This document shows, piece after piece, positions 41,401 through 56,400 of a DNA stretch of 64,000 bases. Position numbers and translations under genes: made by a program. Source of the DNA: Apostichopus japonicus (taxonomy: Eukaryota; Echinodermata; Holothuroidea; Aspidochirotida; Stichopodidae); assembly GCF_037975245.1 (NCBI RefSeq), contig NC_092577.1:2089501-2153500 (forward strand). The letters run 5' to 3'. Every line of letters begins with the position of its first letter. Positions within the stretch are counted from its first letter, which is position 1. Below the pieces are notes generated by a model. It searched no databases. It was not told the DNA's origin and saw only the letters and a list, made by a program, of their open reading frames with translations.

Positions 41401-44400
41401 TTTGTGAATTGCAATGCTGTATATTCTATATCATTGGTCAACCATTGATTTTAGAATTCTGTCTCTTGTTTTTTACATCTAATAGGTATTATCTCAGCAT
41501 CTGGAGGAGATGGCAGACCTGACGCAGGAGGCGGATCAGGTGGTCTTATTTCCGTCTCATATGAAGATGCTTTTATCAGAGATAATCCGGTAGCTTATGG
41601 TGGATTGGGTCTCCAGCAAGGAGCTTCTGGTGTCGTTTACCTTCAGAAGTTGACTAGTGGTGACGTCCATTCCAAGGTCAGTGGGATTAACAGAATAATT
41701 GATACAGAATGTAATGTTCTTTGCGACTAAGTTTTACTGTTTTATGTCTTATTAATGTCGTAATAATCTTCAGTTGATCCAGACGTTTCGCTTGTACGTA
41801 ATTTTCTAACTAGATCTCTAAAAGCTGAGCTCAGTGTGGTACAAAATGAACGTTTAGAAGACACTCAAAGCTGTGGATAAAAAAATAAAAGAAAAAAAAC
41901 AATTTCCATAATTTTTTCTTTGCAAGGAAGCTCGACTCCTATCAAAGGTCTTTGAAAAGTTGGTAAACTGTTTATGGAAATCGCTGGATTAATGGCAGGA
42001 TATTTGCTGATGTCTATAAAATGTATCAAAGAATTAACATCAAATTGTTTTCCCCCTCATTTCCTTCATTAGATGTAACTGTAAGATCAATTAGTAATAT
42101 CCTCATTAATTTCATAGGTTAATGTTAAGAAGCTTTGGAATCTAGAAAAAATGTAGTTTCATGTATACATGTTTCATATTAAGACTCTTTCCTGTGTGGT
42201 ATCAAAAACCATATTTTTTTTTATGAAGTATATAGAAGTTTTCATGCATTTACTTTTTTCTTATTCTATTATTCCTTAGCTGATAGTTGATAATGGTGGT
42301 CAGAATACTCCAAGGGAAACACAACTTCAAGTTAAATCAAAAATGCTAAGCCTGGAGCATCTGCAGGTGACCAATGGTGGTAGATTTGTACCTCTTAAAG
42401 CCTTCAGTGGACCTACAAACCTCTGTGTGTATACTGGAGAAATGGTCGGGGATGTATCTAGTAGCATAACTGTCAGTCGTGGAACTCTGTTTCATCTCTC
42501 TGCTTGCGGTTGCCCGTCTTGTCAATATGGTCAAAAACCCTCCATAGACATTGACACCAATATTAAAGTTGAACAAGATGGCCTCCTGAGAGTTCCAGAG
42601 GAAGTATCAGTTGGTTACGGAGTAACAATTGATATCTGTGGTACTCTTGATGGCTTACAGGATGGCCACATGTCACTCTATCGCGGAGCTAAGTTCAGGG
42701 CAAGTTATCCTGCAAATTCAGGCTCCTACAATTCTACTGTATCGTCCCTCGTCATTAAAGATGTCGACATTTTTAAGGACAGCTACTTCGGAGGAAGCTC
42801 ATCCTGCCCATCTACGAAGACTCTCACTCTGTTCTCTGAGATATTTAGTATCAACTACGGAGGCACTTTCGACCAGAATAGTTTCACTGTCGATAATTCA
42901 ACGAACGTAGAGAGGTATCAGGAAGGTGTATTTAACAGTACTCAGTGTCCACTAAGTGGAGAGCTTGTCTTGATTGCAAACGAAGAATGTACTTTACCTA
43001 CTGGAGATTACATATATAGTAGCGTCATCATCAAAGGAGGAGCAACTCTGATCCTGGAAGGCTCGTGGGACGGTAACGGAACCACATCAATAACGACGGA
43101 AGATCTGGTCGTCGGAGCAGGTGGGTTGATCACTGCAGTAGGAGGTGGGTTAGCTGAGACAGGAGAACTCCAATGTGGGCATGACAGTGCATCATTGGGT
43201 GCGCTTTATGAACCACGGTTTTATGGATCGGGAGGGACTTTGGTATCTGGTGGAGGACAAGTCTCCTTAGATGTGACTAATCGCACGCATCTAGATGGAA
43301 CAATCGATGTGAGTGGTGAAGATCATTACAGCAGCGTGTCATCTGGTAATGGAGGTAGTGGTGGCAGCATACTCATAAAGACTGAAACTTTGTCCGGGTT
43401 TGGATTGATGCAAACATCTGGCGGGAACACATTGACAGGATGTGGAGGTTCCGGTGGGAGAATCGCCGTGCATATTGGGTCTGAATTGTCCTTCGTGGGC
43501 CAATTCAGTGCAGCTGCAGGAGAAGCACCAAACCCAGGAAGATCTGGAGTTATCTTCGTAGAAGACCATTCGACAGACACCACCAAGATTGTCATTCATG
43601 GAAGTGATCGACTTCCCAGTCTCATCAGGAAAGGAGACCTCGCTAATCTCACAGAAGTCGATGAATTGGTTGTAGAGGCTGGAGGGATCTTGCAGTTGGA
43701 GGAATCATCATTAAAGGTCGGAATGCTCAGTGGAGACAAGACCGGGGTTATCCAAGTAACAGGGAGAGCAACATTGGTGGTAGAGTCCAGTAGTGTTCAA
43801 GGCACAGAGTGCTCATTTGAAGTAAGTCACAACTCCGAGCTTGAACTGGGTGAAAATGTTCATCTGTCTGGAGAGGTAGTGCCGGTGCTTCACCTTGATG
43901 GAACTCTTACGACCGATCATATTGTACTTGGTGAAGGTACTGTCAGCTTCCTATCCTCTGATGGCTTTATGAATGTTACCAGTGTTACCCTTGAGGAATT
44001 GTCTCATTTGGAGATTGCCAGTGGGGCAACTATCGGGAGAAACTCTTCTGCTAGTCAGGTCACATTGGAGGAGTATGAAATTGGCGCTGGTGCTAAAGTT
44101 GTATTCGGTTCAATGGATACTCGCATCACAGCAAATACAATTGTGGTTAGGAGTGAGGCCAAAGTGATAAGTTCATCAGCATTGCAAAAGTTTTACATCC
44201 ATGCTGAAGATATTGTCATAGAAGCAGATGCCGTCATATCAGTAGATTTTGGTGGTTATTCAGATGCTGGAGTGGGCAGCCCTGAGGATTCCACGAGTGG
44301 TGCATCACATGGTGGTCAGGGTGGCCATTTGGGATACCTCAAGGCAGGGAGCACATATGGTAACACTCATCTTCCAGAAAGTTTTGGAAGTGGCTGTGCC

Positions 44401-47400
44401 AGTGGAAGTTACTCAACTAGAGGTGGCGGGCACGTAACCATCGAAGCCAGTAAATCCTTTGTGTTTGATGGCACCATCAGTGCCAGGGGACAAGGCACAA
44501 CCAGGACGGTAGGAGCAGGGTCTGGTGGTAGCATATTTCTCAGTTCACCAAAGCTGTCTGGCCTTGGTTATCTTGTAGTCACAGGAGGTGATGCCTCAAC
44601 CAATGGACTTGGAGGAGGAGGCGGTGGAAGAATAGGTATCGAGTCTGCAGACATGTCAGAGTTCCATGGGGACTTTGATTCTACAGGAGGTGTCGGGTAC
44701 CCATCAGGCGCTGCAGGCACTGTTGGCATTTCAGAGATCAATGGTGTTAAGGTATCACAGAGTCTGTTGATTGACAACAAAGGCAAGTCATCTCAGAGTT
44801 ACTCAGTCCATTCAGTAGGAAATGGAGATGAAAAGTTTGGTAAAGTAACCATTCGAGGAAACGGTAGATTGACCTTTGACACACCATCGGATGTCACCTT
44901 ATCATTTTCATCCTTAGAGGGAGATTTGACAGGACTCCTTCTGGTCCAGTCTCAACAACGTATCTCTGTTGCCAGGAAGTACAGTACAAAGGCGGTTTAT
45001 CCTCTGCAATGTGCCATAAAGGTGGAGCAAGGAGGAGAAGTTATACTTCCCCCAGAAATTTACTTACTAAACATTCCAAACTTTGTGAGTCTTCATTTGA
45101 TTGGTACCTTGACTGGAGTGCAGACGGTAGAGGTGGGTGTCGATGCTTCGTTTTATGCAGACATCGCATCTCGAACAGCAGTCAGGGATGCCGATGACCA
45201 GCTGGTTTACACAGAACCCTACGGCACCTTAGCAATGGACTCTCTTGTAATCCATGAGGATGGAACTCTGGTGCTATTCAGTACGTATGAACATCCGATG
45301 GTCCTCTCCGTTCTGCGGGAGGTAACCGTTCACTATGCAGGCATCATACGTTCAGTCTGGATGCAGATACAGGCAGAGGTGGTGAATGTAGAAACCGGCG
45401 GCGTCATCGATACAGCAGGCCAGGGATGGACTGGCATGGCAGGTCCAGGAGCCGGTGTGGCGGCTGGAACAGGATGGACCGGTGGAAGTTACGGTGGTGC
45501 CGGAGGTGGACATATGCTGGAAGGAGAATCCAACATACGCCAGTACGGCACCATCTACATTGCTGATAAGTTAGGGAGTGGTGGAGGTGGTGATCCACAG
45601 GCAGGGAGTGGCTCTGGAGGTGGTTTGATAGAGATAAAGGCATCCTATTTAAGGTTAGATGGAAGTCTTGATTCTTCGGGATACCCAGGCGGTGGCGACA
45701 CAGGTGGCGGTAGTGGTGGTTCTGTTAACATTGCCGTTGAGGATGGAATGACTGGTTCAGGTTCCATATTGGTACAGGGAGGTGATGGCGGTCAGCAGGA
45801 AGGAGGAGGGGGCAGTGGTGGAAGAATATCTGTGTATCTTGAATCTCCCAGGGCTTTTACTGGTAACGTTGCTGTGAGAGGTGGAGATGGAGGACCAGGG
45901 AGTCAGCCGGGTGGCTCAGGTACAGCATATTGGCAGGAATCAATCAATGGTGTGGTGGCTTCAAACCTCTATGTCGACAATCGGGGAGCTCTTCCGGAAT
46001 TCCCCCAGGTTACATTGGTTAATGAAACGTCATCCAGACATCATTTTGAGGAGTTGCACCTATTGGGGAGTAGTCACTTGAAGTTTGTAGGAGACGTGGT
46101 GGTTCTGATTGATCGATTGGTTTCCGGAACCGGTAGCACCATAACCATCCATGATGGTATGGCTCTCAGCGTCAATGAAGGATTCACAGAACACACCTTC
46201 TACTGCAGTTTTAAGTTGAGCCCTGATGGTGAATTAAGACTCCCAGCTAGGGCAACTTTCCTTGGAGATGCCAACTCATTTTCAGGTAAGTCTAACAAGT
46301 TGATGTAGCAAATGTCAAAGACTTGGTTTGTCACATGATTTTCAATCTGTACCTGTGTTTAAAACAAATACCTAGCCTATTACCGTGCTCTTTCCTAAGT
46401 ACAAATATTTTATATTTCATTGAAACATGTGACAGAGAACACACACACGCACAAATTTGATATAGAGGCATTGAAGACACTTGGTGGTAGCTTGTCCTCA
46501 TTTTGAACTCATTTTTTTGTTTTTTCCAAGGGTCTTGGCATTTTAAAGTTGATCAAAACTAGCAGAGTAGCTGTTTATTTGTGACTGTTAATATCACATG
46601 TATGCCTTACAACATTGACCCAATTTACTTGCGGAATGGCATGTTTTCGGTATGCTCTTCTCGAAACAATTGATTCGTCGAAGACGTGGAATCTTTGAAG
46701 GAAATGACTGTTACACTTTCACAATACCAGCATTTATATTACTTTATACAGGAAATCTGACAAACTTACAAGACCTGGTTGTTGCACCTTACAAGAGCCT
46801 GGTCTTGTCCCCATTAGCGAGAACAGCCCTCTTTGTGGATGGTTTGTACCAGTTCAGCTCCCCGAGGGGAGCTTACAAACTCTCATCCATCACACTTCAG
46901 CATCATGCCACATTGATTCTGTCAGAAGGCTACCAGACCGAAGAACCCTTGGCTATTTCATTGCTGGAGTTAGACTACGGTTCTATCATGACTGCATACA
47001 ACTTAATGATATCAGGCAGTGATATGGTATTGAACCCTGGAAGTACCCTGAACTTACAAGGTGGTGGATACCGACCAAGAGAGGGTCCCGGAGCGGGTAT
47101 AGCGGTAAGTAGAAAGCACTGGATCTGTCCATTCTTGTAAAGTTTTACGAATGTTTACTTCCAACCGTTAACTATTGTTGACCATCTTTAATCTGCATGT
47201 CAAGTTTAATACTTGAACAAACAATCTTGCTTGATATTTATGACAGAAATTTTAAGATGTGAGGAGAAGTCTTGTCTCTTTTTAATAATCAAATTTTTCA
47301 TGAAGGGTACCACTAGTTTATTGGCAGATATTTCCAGCAAAATCAACATTCATGGCTGATAATTTCTAAAGGAGTGTAGCACCCATTCATTCCTTAGATA

Positions 47401-50400
47401 ATAGTCCCTTCCCTTCCTTTCTCCCTCCCCCCCCCCCCCCTTACCACCTCTCAACACCATACTTACCTCCTTTAGCAACCTTCCATCTTCTGTTTATTAA
47501 CTATTCATCTTGTTAAATATTCTAACACAGTTAATAGTATGTTACACAATTGCAGAGGAGAGTGGCACAAGACATTTCGTTTTGTGAAGTTTGCATAGAA
47601 AATGTTTTATTCTTTCACTACACTCACTCATTTTGCATTTTGTATAGGAAACGATGGGATGGCTTGGATACTTAAGGCTGCACAGGTTTTTACTGAATGG
47701 CTAAGATTATTTTTAGACTTTGTCCAAGGATGTCAATAATGGTTACATTTTGATTTGCACCTAATTGCAAAGCCTGTCTTGGTTAAACCCACCAGAAGAA
47801 TACGACAGGACCGAAGCCTCCAAAACGCTACTGGGTTTCATTCATCTACTACTGTAGCATTTACTTTATTTTACACTGCCATTTATTTATCTGATCTATG
47901 GAAATATCAACTGAAGTGATTCTGTGTATGATGCAATTAATAGTTTACAATTTTACAGTTCTATTAGTTTAGTTTATAATCAAAATAAAACCAAAACTGT
48001 TAGCCCACTGCTTATCCACTAAAGAGCCTGTGTAAGAGAGTGTCACTTGTCATTCAGCCTCTGAAGAAGATCCTGCTAGGATCGAAATGTCAGGCCCACT
48101 TACTCAAGTTTAGTTTATATGCAGCTTTTGTCATGTCTTTATTCCCCCACCCCCCTTGCCTCTTCTTGACTCCCAACCCCCTTGCCCCTTCTTTACTCCC
48201 CCCAACCCATTACTTGGACATGACACTGACATCTGGTCCATAATAGGATCTTTGTTTTCCTCATCAATCAGGATGCAGATACCGGTACAGGTGCAGGCTA
48301 TGGTGGTTTTGGCGGTTCGTCGTCAGGCATTACTGCTGGTTACCCATACGGCAATTACACTGCTGCCTTAGACGCCGGTAGTGGGGGAGGTCAAGGGTCA
48401 TCAGGAGTTCCAGGGAGAGGTGGTGGACTGCTGAATATAAAGATGAATGGTGGATTACTTATTGATGGTGAGCACATACGGTCATGCAATACTTTGTGTA
48501 TTCTAAGTAGAAAGTCACTGCCAAGAAGATAAAGTACCAAGCTGCACTGGTGATACCCAGCTATGAATGGGCCGTAGCAACAGGCAGTGTTGGACCTATA
48601 GTAGCAGGTTACAAGAGACCCATAGCAACATGCTGCAAGAGACCCATACCAGCTATGAATGTGCCATAGCTAAAAGGTTGTGTTGGACCAGTAGCAACAT
48701 GCTACAAGAGACCCACCACAGCAACTGGCTACAAGAGACCCCCATAGCAACTGCCTACAAGAGACCCCATAGCAACATGCACTGGGCTCCTATAATCAGA
48801 AGCATAATAAACTACATAAATTCAGTAAAAAAAATCAGCATTGCAGTCTAACTTGCTATAACTAACTTAGAGAATAGAGGACTCATCCTTCCTACTACAC
48901 ACGATACCATCAATGAACCTACACTCGCTTAATTTGTGAAGAGCCTGAAATGTTACAACGAGTTCTAGACTCATTGTTGAAAGCTGAAAGTCTTTGCGAT
49001 CACTTGAAATGCAAATTTCTATCTGCATTTGTGTATTGAAATATCAGGGGGTAGGGAATTTATTTTGACCTCGTTCAAATTTCTCAACAGGTTCCATATC
49101 TGTAGATGGTGCATCTGGCAGTGGATCTTCGGGGGGTGGTAGTGGGGGCGGTATTTACATAGAGGCCACCGGTCTAGATGGTCACGGGACGATATCCTCG
49201 AATGGAGGTGATGGATTAGATCAAGGAGGCGCTGGAGCTGGTGGAAGAATATCAATACATCTGCTTCAGAGGTTTGTCTCAAACATACCTGACGTCGTTT
49301 GAAAATGTCTGCTATAATGACTATTTTCTATGATGACTATTTATGAAATATCATAGAAAATGGAAAATTCTTATTTGAATATTCACAGAAATTGTGTACT
49401 AGTGAAGATTTGAATATGAACAATAACAGAAATCGTTTACTATAGTGGAGATTCATATATGAAAAATCACAGAAATTGTTACTAGTAAACATCAAAATAT
49501 GAACATTTACAGAAATCGTTTACTAGTGAAGATTCTTATATGAAAATTCACAAATCCTTACTAGTGAAGATTGATTTCTGAAAAATTCACAGAAATGGTT
49601 TACTAGGGAAGATTCAAATATGAAAATTCACACAAATCATTACTAGTGAAGTTTCATATATGAAAAGTTCGTAGAAATCGTTTACTAGTGAAAATTCTTA
49701 TATAAAAATTCACAGATATCATTACTAGTGAACATCGAAATATGAAAATTTACAGAAATTGTTACTAGGGAAGATTGATATATGAAACTTCACGCAAATC
49801 GTTACTAGTAAAGGTTCATGTTTGAAAATTTACACAAATCATGATGAGTATGAACATTTATTTAAACCTCTGGCAATAGGAGCTGAGCTGATTTTTCATA
49901 TTGCTTAAAAAAATATGTCTATTAATTTCAAGCACCATTTTGATCTTGATGTTAAATGTGCCTCATGCACCTTCTTCTAATATTTTGTCCTGAAATCTGA
50001 TATGTTGATAATATAAACTGACCTTTGACATTCCAGTTACACCTTTGATGGAGACATACAGTCATATGGAGGTTACACTGCAGTACCAGACATTGCAACC
50101 GTCGACGGTGCAGCAGGAACTGTTTACGTCAGGGAGGAGATTTCATCCTTTCCAAAGGAAACTCTTAGAATTGACGGACAGAGGACCAGTGACCTTCCCA
50201 CCCTTGCAAGAACAGCGGTTGAACCAACAGAAGGAAACAGCAACCTGCTTGTTGATAAACTTTACCTCAGTGGTATGAAATTAATTGCCTTAACCATAAA
50301 ATCCCTCCTTCTTACCTCCTTCCCACCCCCACTTATTTTGGGTAAAGGATGCGATGTGGTAAACTTTAATCAAATTCAAAATACAGGATTTTGAGGTCCA

Positions 50401-53400
50401 TAAAATTGTTACACGTTCAAATCCTGTGACTGAAAGTGAAATATGTTCATGCAGAATTTGTATCTCTTACCTGCTTCCACACTACTACTGTCTTCCTGTA
50501 CTGCAGTCTAGCAATTGTCAGCCCCATATTGTGTCTAGCATCCTGTGAAGCATGGGACAGTTCAGTTTAAGACTTAGCCCCTACATTCTTCAATAAATCT
50601 ACTCCTTGAGCTATGTGGTCCTGTAGCATAAAAAAAAAAAATTATAAAAATAAATTTTAATGCAATATTTTCTTTCTTAAAATTGTTTGTTTGTAGGATA
50701 TTCCATTCTGGAGGTTTTGGGTGCAAGCACTACAATTAACTTTGGTAGAGTTTTTGGAGATGGCACCGGGACTTTGATTTCGCAGGAAGGTCAGACACTG
50801 TTATTTGAGACCGAACTGCCGACGACGTCGCTCTGCGTCTTGGAATGTAGCATCGAAAGTGACGATACAGCTACAGTGGTGTTTCCTCCATACCTGGCTA
50901 TCGATCACAACGCCCATCTCTCTGTCAGAGGCAAACTAGATGCCCAGACAGTCTACGTCGAGAAAGGAGGCACCCTCGAATTTTTCAAGACCACTCAATG
51001 CTTTCAACTGACAGAGGCTAATAAATTCTTCTTTACCGATCTGACTTTGAAGAAAGGTGCAAGCTTTATTGTCGCAGATGGGCTGACCATTTCTGGTGGC
51101 ATATTTGAGGTGAAGAGAGATGTGACAGTTAGGATGGAGTATTTCAATATCTCAACATCGCAGTTGATAGTAGAACAAGGTGCTTCGTTGGATGTCAGTG
51201 GGCAAGGTCCAATAGACCCTGGCCATGCCAGTGCTGGGAATGCCCAAACTAGGGGAGGGGGAGGCCATGGAGGTCCAGGGGGTGTGGGAAAGGCAGTAGG
51301 AGTTGAAACCGCTGCACCTTCCTTTGGCTCCATTTACTCCCCCATTCACCCAGGGACAATGGGAGGAAATGGTGGTAAGGGTGGTTCTGTGATCACCATC
51401 ACATCTAAGACGGTTCACCTCGATGGTAGTGTATTAGTAGATGGTGCTGGATCATCATCAGGTGGAGCGGGCAGTGGTGGTAGTGTCTTGATGAGAGTTA
51501 GTGAGTCCCTCTTAGGGTACGGTCTGGTATCAGCAACGGGGGGCACAGCGTCTAATTCTGGATACGGAAGTGGCAGTGGAGGAAGAATAGCAGTTTACTC
51601 CGAGGGTGGCTACCATTTTATGGGTACTCTGACAGCAGGTGGAGGTGGTACAACAAGCAACCCTGGAGGACCTGGTTCTATCTATTTATCAAAGTCCAGT
51701 GAGGCGGGCATTGCCTACGAACGATTGACCGTGGATAATGACAACGGACAGTCGCACTTGTACTTCACGCTAGACGAGGCTTCGACCGATGTTGTCCTTG
51801 ATGAGCTGGACCTCCTCAATAACATACCGTTTCACCTCAAACGAGATGGAATCGACCGAAGCTTAGACGTAAAGAAATTTGTCGGTGACGGTACAGCCTT
51901 GATGCACATTCATGACCACCATCGTGTCATCTTTGAAAGAGATCCCAGTGTCAATGACACCGAGGGCAAAGTGAAGGTTAACGTTAAGGTGGATGCAGGC
52001 GGTCAAGCTTTGATGCCCCCTAAGACCCATCTTCTCGGTATTGGCGCCAATTATTTAGCTTTGGATCTCTCGGGAAGTTTGTACGGTATCTATGATTTAG
52101 TCATCGGAGATGACAGAGTTGCCTACATTACAGCATCAGCTGGTGCTATTACTACCGTTGACTTTGAAGAAGAAGTCACCGCTGGAATGTTCACCTTTGC
52201 TTCCTTGGTCCTCCACAGTGGAGCCAAAATGGATTTTGAACCGGACATGGGTGCCACTTTGGAGGTCGGAAGCATCCAAGTCAAATTTGATTCGTCAATA
52301 ACTGCCGATTATTTTGACCTTACCGTCTCTGAGTTGGATGTGGAGATCTGGAGTGAGTTATCCTGCAGTGCGGATGAACGAAGTACTTCTGAATCCTTGG
52401 ACATCCAATTAGGAGCTGGCGATCAGTCCTCTAGCGGAAGTGGTGGAGCAGGTCATGGAAGTCCAGGTGGTATTGGTCATTCGACTTCAGTGAGAGGTGG
52501 ACCAGCCTATGGATCCCTGTACGTACCGATGGATAGAGGAAGCCGCGCAGTAGGTACCCATGGGGGCAGAGGAGGGGGATACATTACGGTGAATGCGACC
52601 GTGATCGTATTAGACGGAGTCTTGAAGGCAACAGCCGGTGCGGCAGTATCCGGTGATAACGGTGGTGGCAGCGGTGGTAGTGTCTATGTCACCACAGCTG
52701 AATTGGATGGTGTGGGGTCGATGGAAAGCAATGGTGGAGATGGACATGGTAACGGTGGTGGTGGAGCTGGAGGGAGAATTGCGGTGTATACCACAACTAC
52801 CAACGAATATATCGGCAGTTACTTTTCATATGGCGGGGATGGCAAGAGTGCATCTTCAGCACCCAGGGGTGGAGGTTCTGGCACCATCTTCACACAAGAC
52901 ATGGTGAACAGTGCCCCTCACAGGAAGTTGTTCATTGATCATTTAAATCGTCACCCATCACAGTATGTGACCCTAGATGAAAGCAATGTTACAGTCTATG
53001 AATTTGAGGAGTGCCATATTTCAAGGAAAGCTGCTTTGGATATTGTACCCACTCAGCCATATGAGTTGCATATTCATGATCTAGAAGGTGATAGGTCAGG
53101 ACTTCTCCATGCCCACAAGGACCAAAGATTTGTGATAGAGTACATTGAATCAGTATCTCTCATGACGAAACTCCCTGTCAATATCTGGATCGACTCTGCC
53201 GGCGAAATGATATTTCCTGCGACACTGAATATCCTAGGAGATGGTTATCCAACGCCGAGCGGTTATGAGGCCTCATTCCACTGGCGAGGGAGACTCACAA
53301 ATGTCTTGAACCTGATCCTTCACCAGGGAGCTCTGGTCTTCATCGAAGCTGATGCTCACACAGCTGTCTACCACAATCATACATACACCCACGTTGGTAC

Positions 53401-56400
53401 TGCTTGTGAATTTTCCTTTGGGACCCTGAACCTGTTGACAGAGTCATCGGTCCTGTACGGCGTTGACCTTACTGCTCGTATCTCCGTCAGCGGACTTCAC
53501 GTGAAGTACGATTCTGTGATATCTGCGGAGACTATCCAGATATCTGGCAGCTTGGTGGACATTGAAACTGGAGGAAGGCTTACGACGTCTGCACCCGATC
53601 GAACTACAGATACCCTATCGGCAGTCGGAGAGGGCACTGGAGTTGCTGCCTCCTCTGGAAGTGGTGGTGGCCATGCCGGCATGGGTGGAAGTGGGTATGA
53701 CAGTAATGGAAATGAGGTGGCTAGTGGTGGTTACTACTATGGTACCATATTCCATGCAACTCACAGAGGGAGTGATGGAGGGAATGGTGGCAGCAGTAAT
53801 GGTGGCAGGGGTGGTGGTGTAGTCACGCTGATAGCAGCCGATACTTTACATCTTGATGGAGAGATCGAAGCAGATGGGTCAGCACCAGTCTCTTCTGCCA
53901 GTGGAGGAGGTGGAAGTGGAGGATCAGTGGCTATGAATATCACCCATCTCACAGGACATGGTGTAGCCCATGCTAATGGTGGAGCTGGTGCCACAAGTTA
54001 CGGTGGAGGTGGATCAGGAGGTCGAATCGCTGTTTATGTCACGGAATCCACAAAGTACGAAGGTTCATTCCAGGCTATCGGTGGATCAGGTTATGGAAGC
54101 GGTCTCACACCCCATGGCGGCCCAGGATCTGTCTATTTCCATGAGTCCAGATTTGGATACCCGTACCATAAACTATTCATAGACAATGTAGACAGGTCTT
54201 GGGATCACTACTTTACGATTGATGAACCAGATGAGCGGTCAGAGTATTTTGATGAAATTCATTTGACCAGCAGCGCATCACTTCATCTTCCAGATGATGG
54301 TGCACCACGAGAGCTCACTATAAACCAGCTCTTCGGAGACCAGACAGGTCTCATCACCATGCACGCCAATCAGAAGTTCACCATAGACCATCGTGAAAAC
54401 AGCAAGACCACGCTGAAAGCGCCAGTTAACTTCAAGCTGGAGAAAAATTCAACGGCTTTCATAGCAACAACCTTTGACATCATTGGCACTGGAATTCCAG
54501 CACTGGATTGGAATGGAAGGTTAGTTGGAGTACAGAATCTACGAGCTGCTCCTGGACGCGAGGTCCTGATCGGTGACTCTGCACACACCGCCCTCATTAT
54601 TGACAAAGAATACGAATACATTGACCATCCTGGCGAGTTTAGATTCGTACATATGGAATTTGGAGCTCTTACAGATGTGGCTTTCCCACCCCCACTTGGT
54701 GTGACCTTCAAAGTTGGATTTTTGGTGAGTTAAAATTGAATAAATTCATGTATTTTGAATAGTTATTGATCAAACTGACATTTGGTAGTACTGTGAGTAA
54801 CTCAATGAAGAGCTGTATACTTTTAAGGTTTTTGTGATTGATTTTAAAGTCGTTTAATTTGCAGTAAGTTTAGAAAACATGCTACAATCAACACCATCTT
54901 TCACTATTCATCTAATGAAGATCACTTTATTGCGACCAAAGTTTTCTAACTTGAAAGTACTTTATTTTCTTTCCTTTTCTTGTGAAGTTAACAAACTTGC
55001 CCCCCCCTCCCCAAGAAAAGCATATGTGTAAGTTAACCGTGAACACTTCAGCTGATACCAAGGGCGTAGGAACCGGGGGGGCTGGGGGGCGCCAGCCCCC
55101 CCAGTGAAAAATGTGGAGGGGCGGAAGTATCATTCTGCCCCCCCACTTCGCAAGTCAAAAAACCCCTTTTTCATTTCCAAATGAGAAAAAAATCTCATTT
55201 GGAGCACCAAATTGCATCTAAGGCCAGGTGAAAATACAAAATTAAGTTTACAAAATGGAGTGGGTGTTGAAGTGTGCTATATTGCACCAAATTGCATCTG
55301 AGGCCACCTGGAAATGCAAAAAAATCCAAAGGGGAGGGGGACACCCCTCCCCTTAGACCCCTCCCCCAGGCCGGCCATCAGTCTTCAGCCCCCCCACTCA
55401 AAAGTAACTTCCTACGCCACTGGCTGATACAGTCAGTCACAAATGAGAAGCCTGAAACCCTTAGTTACTGCTGTGGGAGGAACATTAATTAGAAATTTGA
55501 TGTCGTATCAACTATTAGCACTTCAGTTTAGTAGTAAGCTGTATCACAAATGAAAAGAGGGCATGGTAAAAATCTTTATGATTCAATGCTGCTTCATAAT
55601 TTTACTCCAGTTTGAACAGCGATTAATGGTCACCTTTGAACATTCAAGCAGTAATTCATGAATGTTCATTATAAGTAAATATTGAAATCTTTCCTTTTGG
55701 TTTTAAATACTTCTCAGGATATGAAGTGGAGCTCCCATTTTACGGCTGAATACTTCAATATTTTGTCATCCGACTTTTATTTGGAACCCAGTGCACTGTT
55801 AGATGTTTCAGGAAGGGGGTACCATGAAGGCGGTCCTGGAACCACAACGGTCAAAGGTGCTGGGGCTGGTCATGCTACTGTGGGAGGAACTGGTAAGTTT
55901 GCAATTACAGGTCTTACTAAAAAGGGAACAACTCAAGTAATATTTGGTCATTTTTATCTTGTTGCACCCAGGGCATTACATCACAGGTGTTGGGACTACT
56001 GTAGCTTTCCTTAACTTGGCAGCATTGGTAGGTAAAAAGTTTATACCACTTGTCCAAATAGATGAAAATAGCAATTAATATGTTTGCTCTGATGAAAAAT
56101 TATCTGTGTAATGTTGAAGTTGTTATAATTGGGCCCATGACCGCAAATGGTAAACGTTGGAGCACTGGTCATGCAAATGTGTGAGAAGCCTCTAAGGGTT
56201 ACATTCCACAGTGCTTCCTGGTCAATATTAAAGTATATATTAACCTGTATTTCCCTAGTAGTAACCATTTAAAATTGGGGTTTGTTTTGATGGTCCGGGG
56301 GATAACTTCCTTTTAACAGTTGGGCGGCTGTTATCATAATATTTTAGCTATGCAACCTACTGATTTTAAATGATATTATATTTATGTTCTCTGAAACTGA

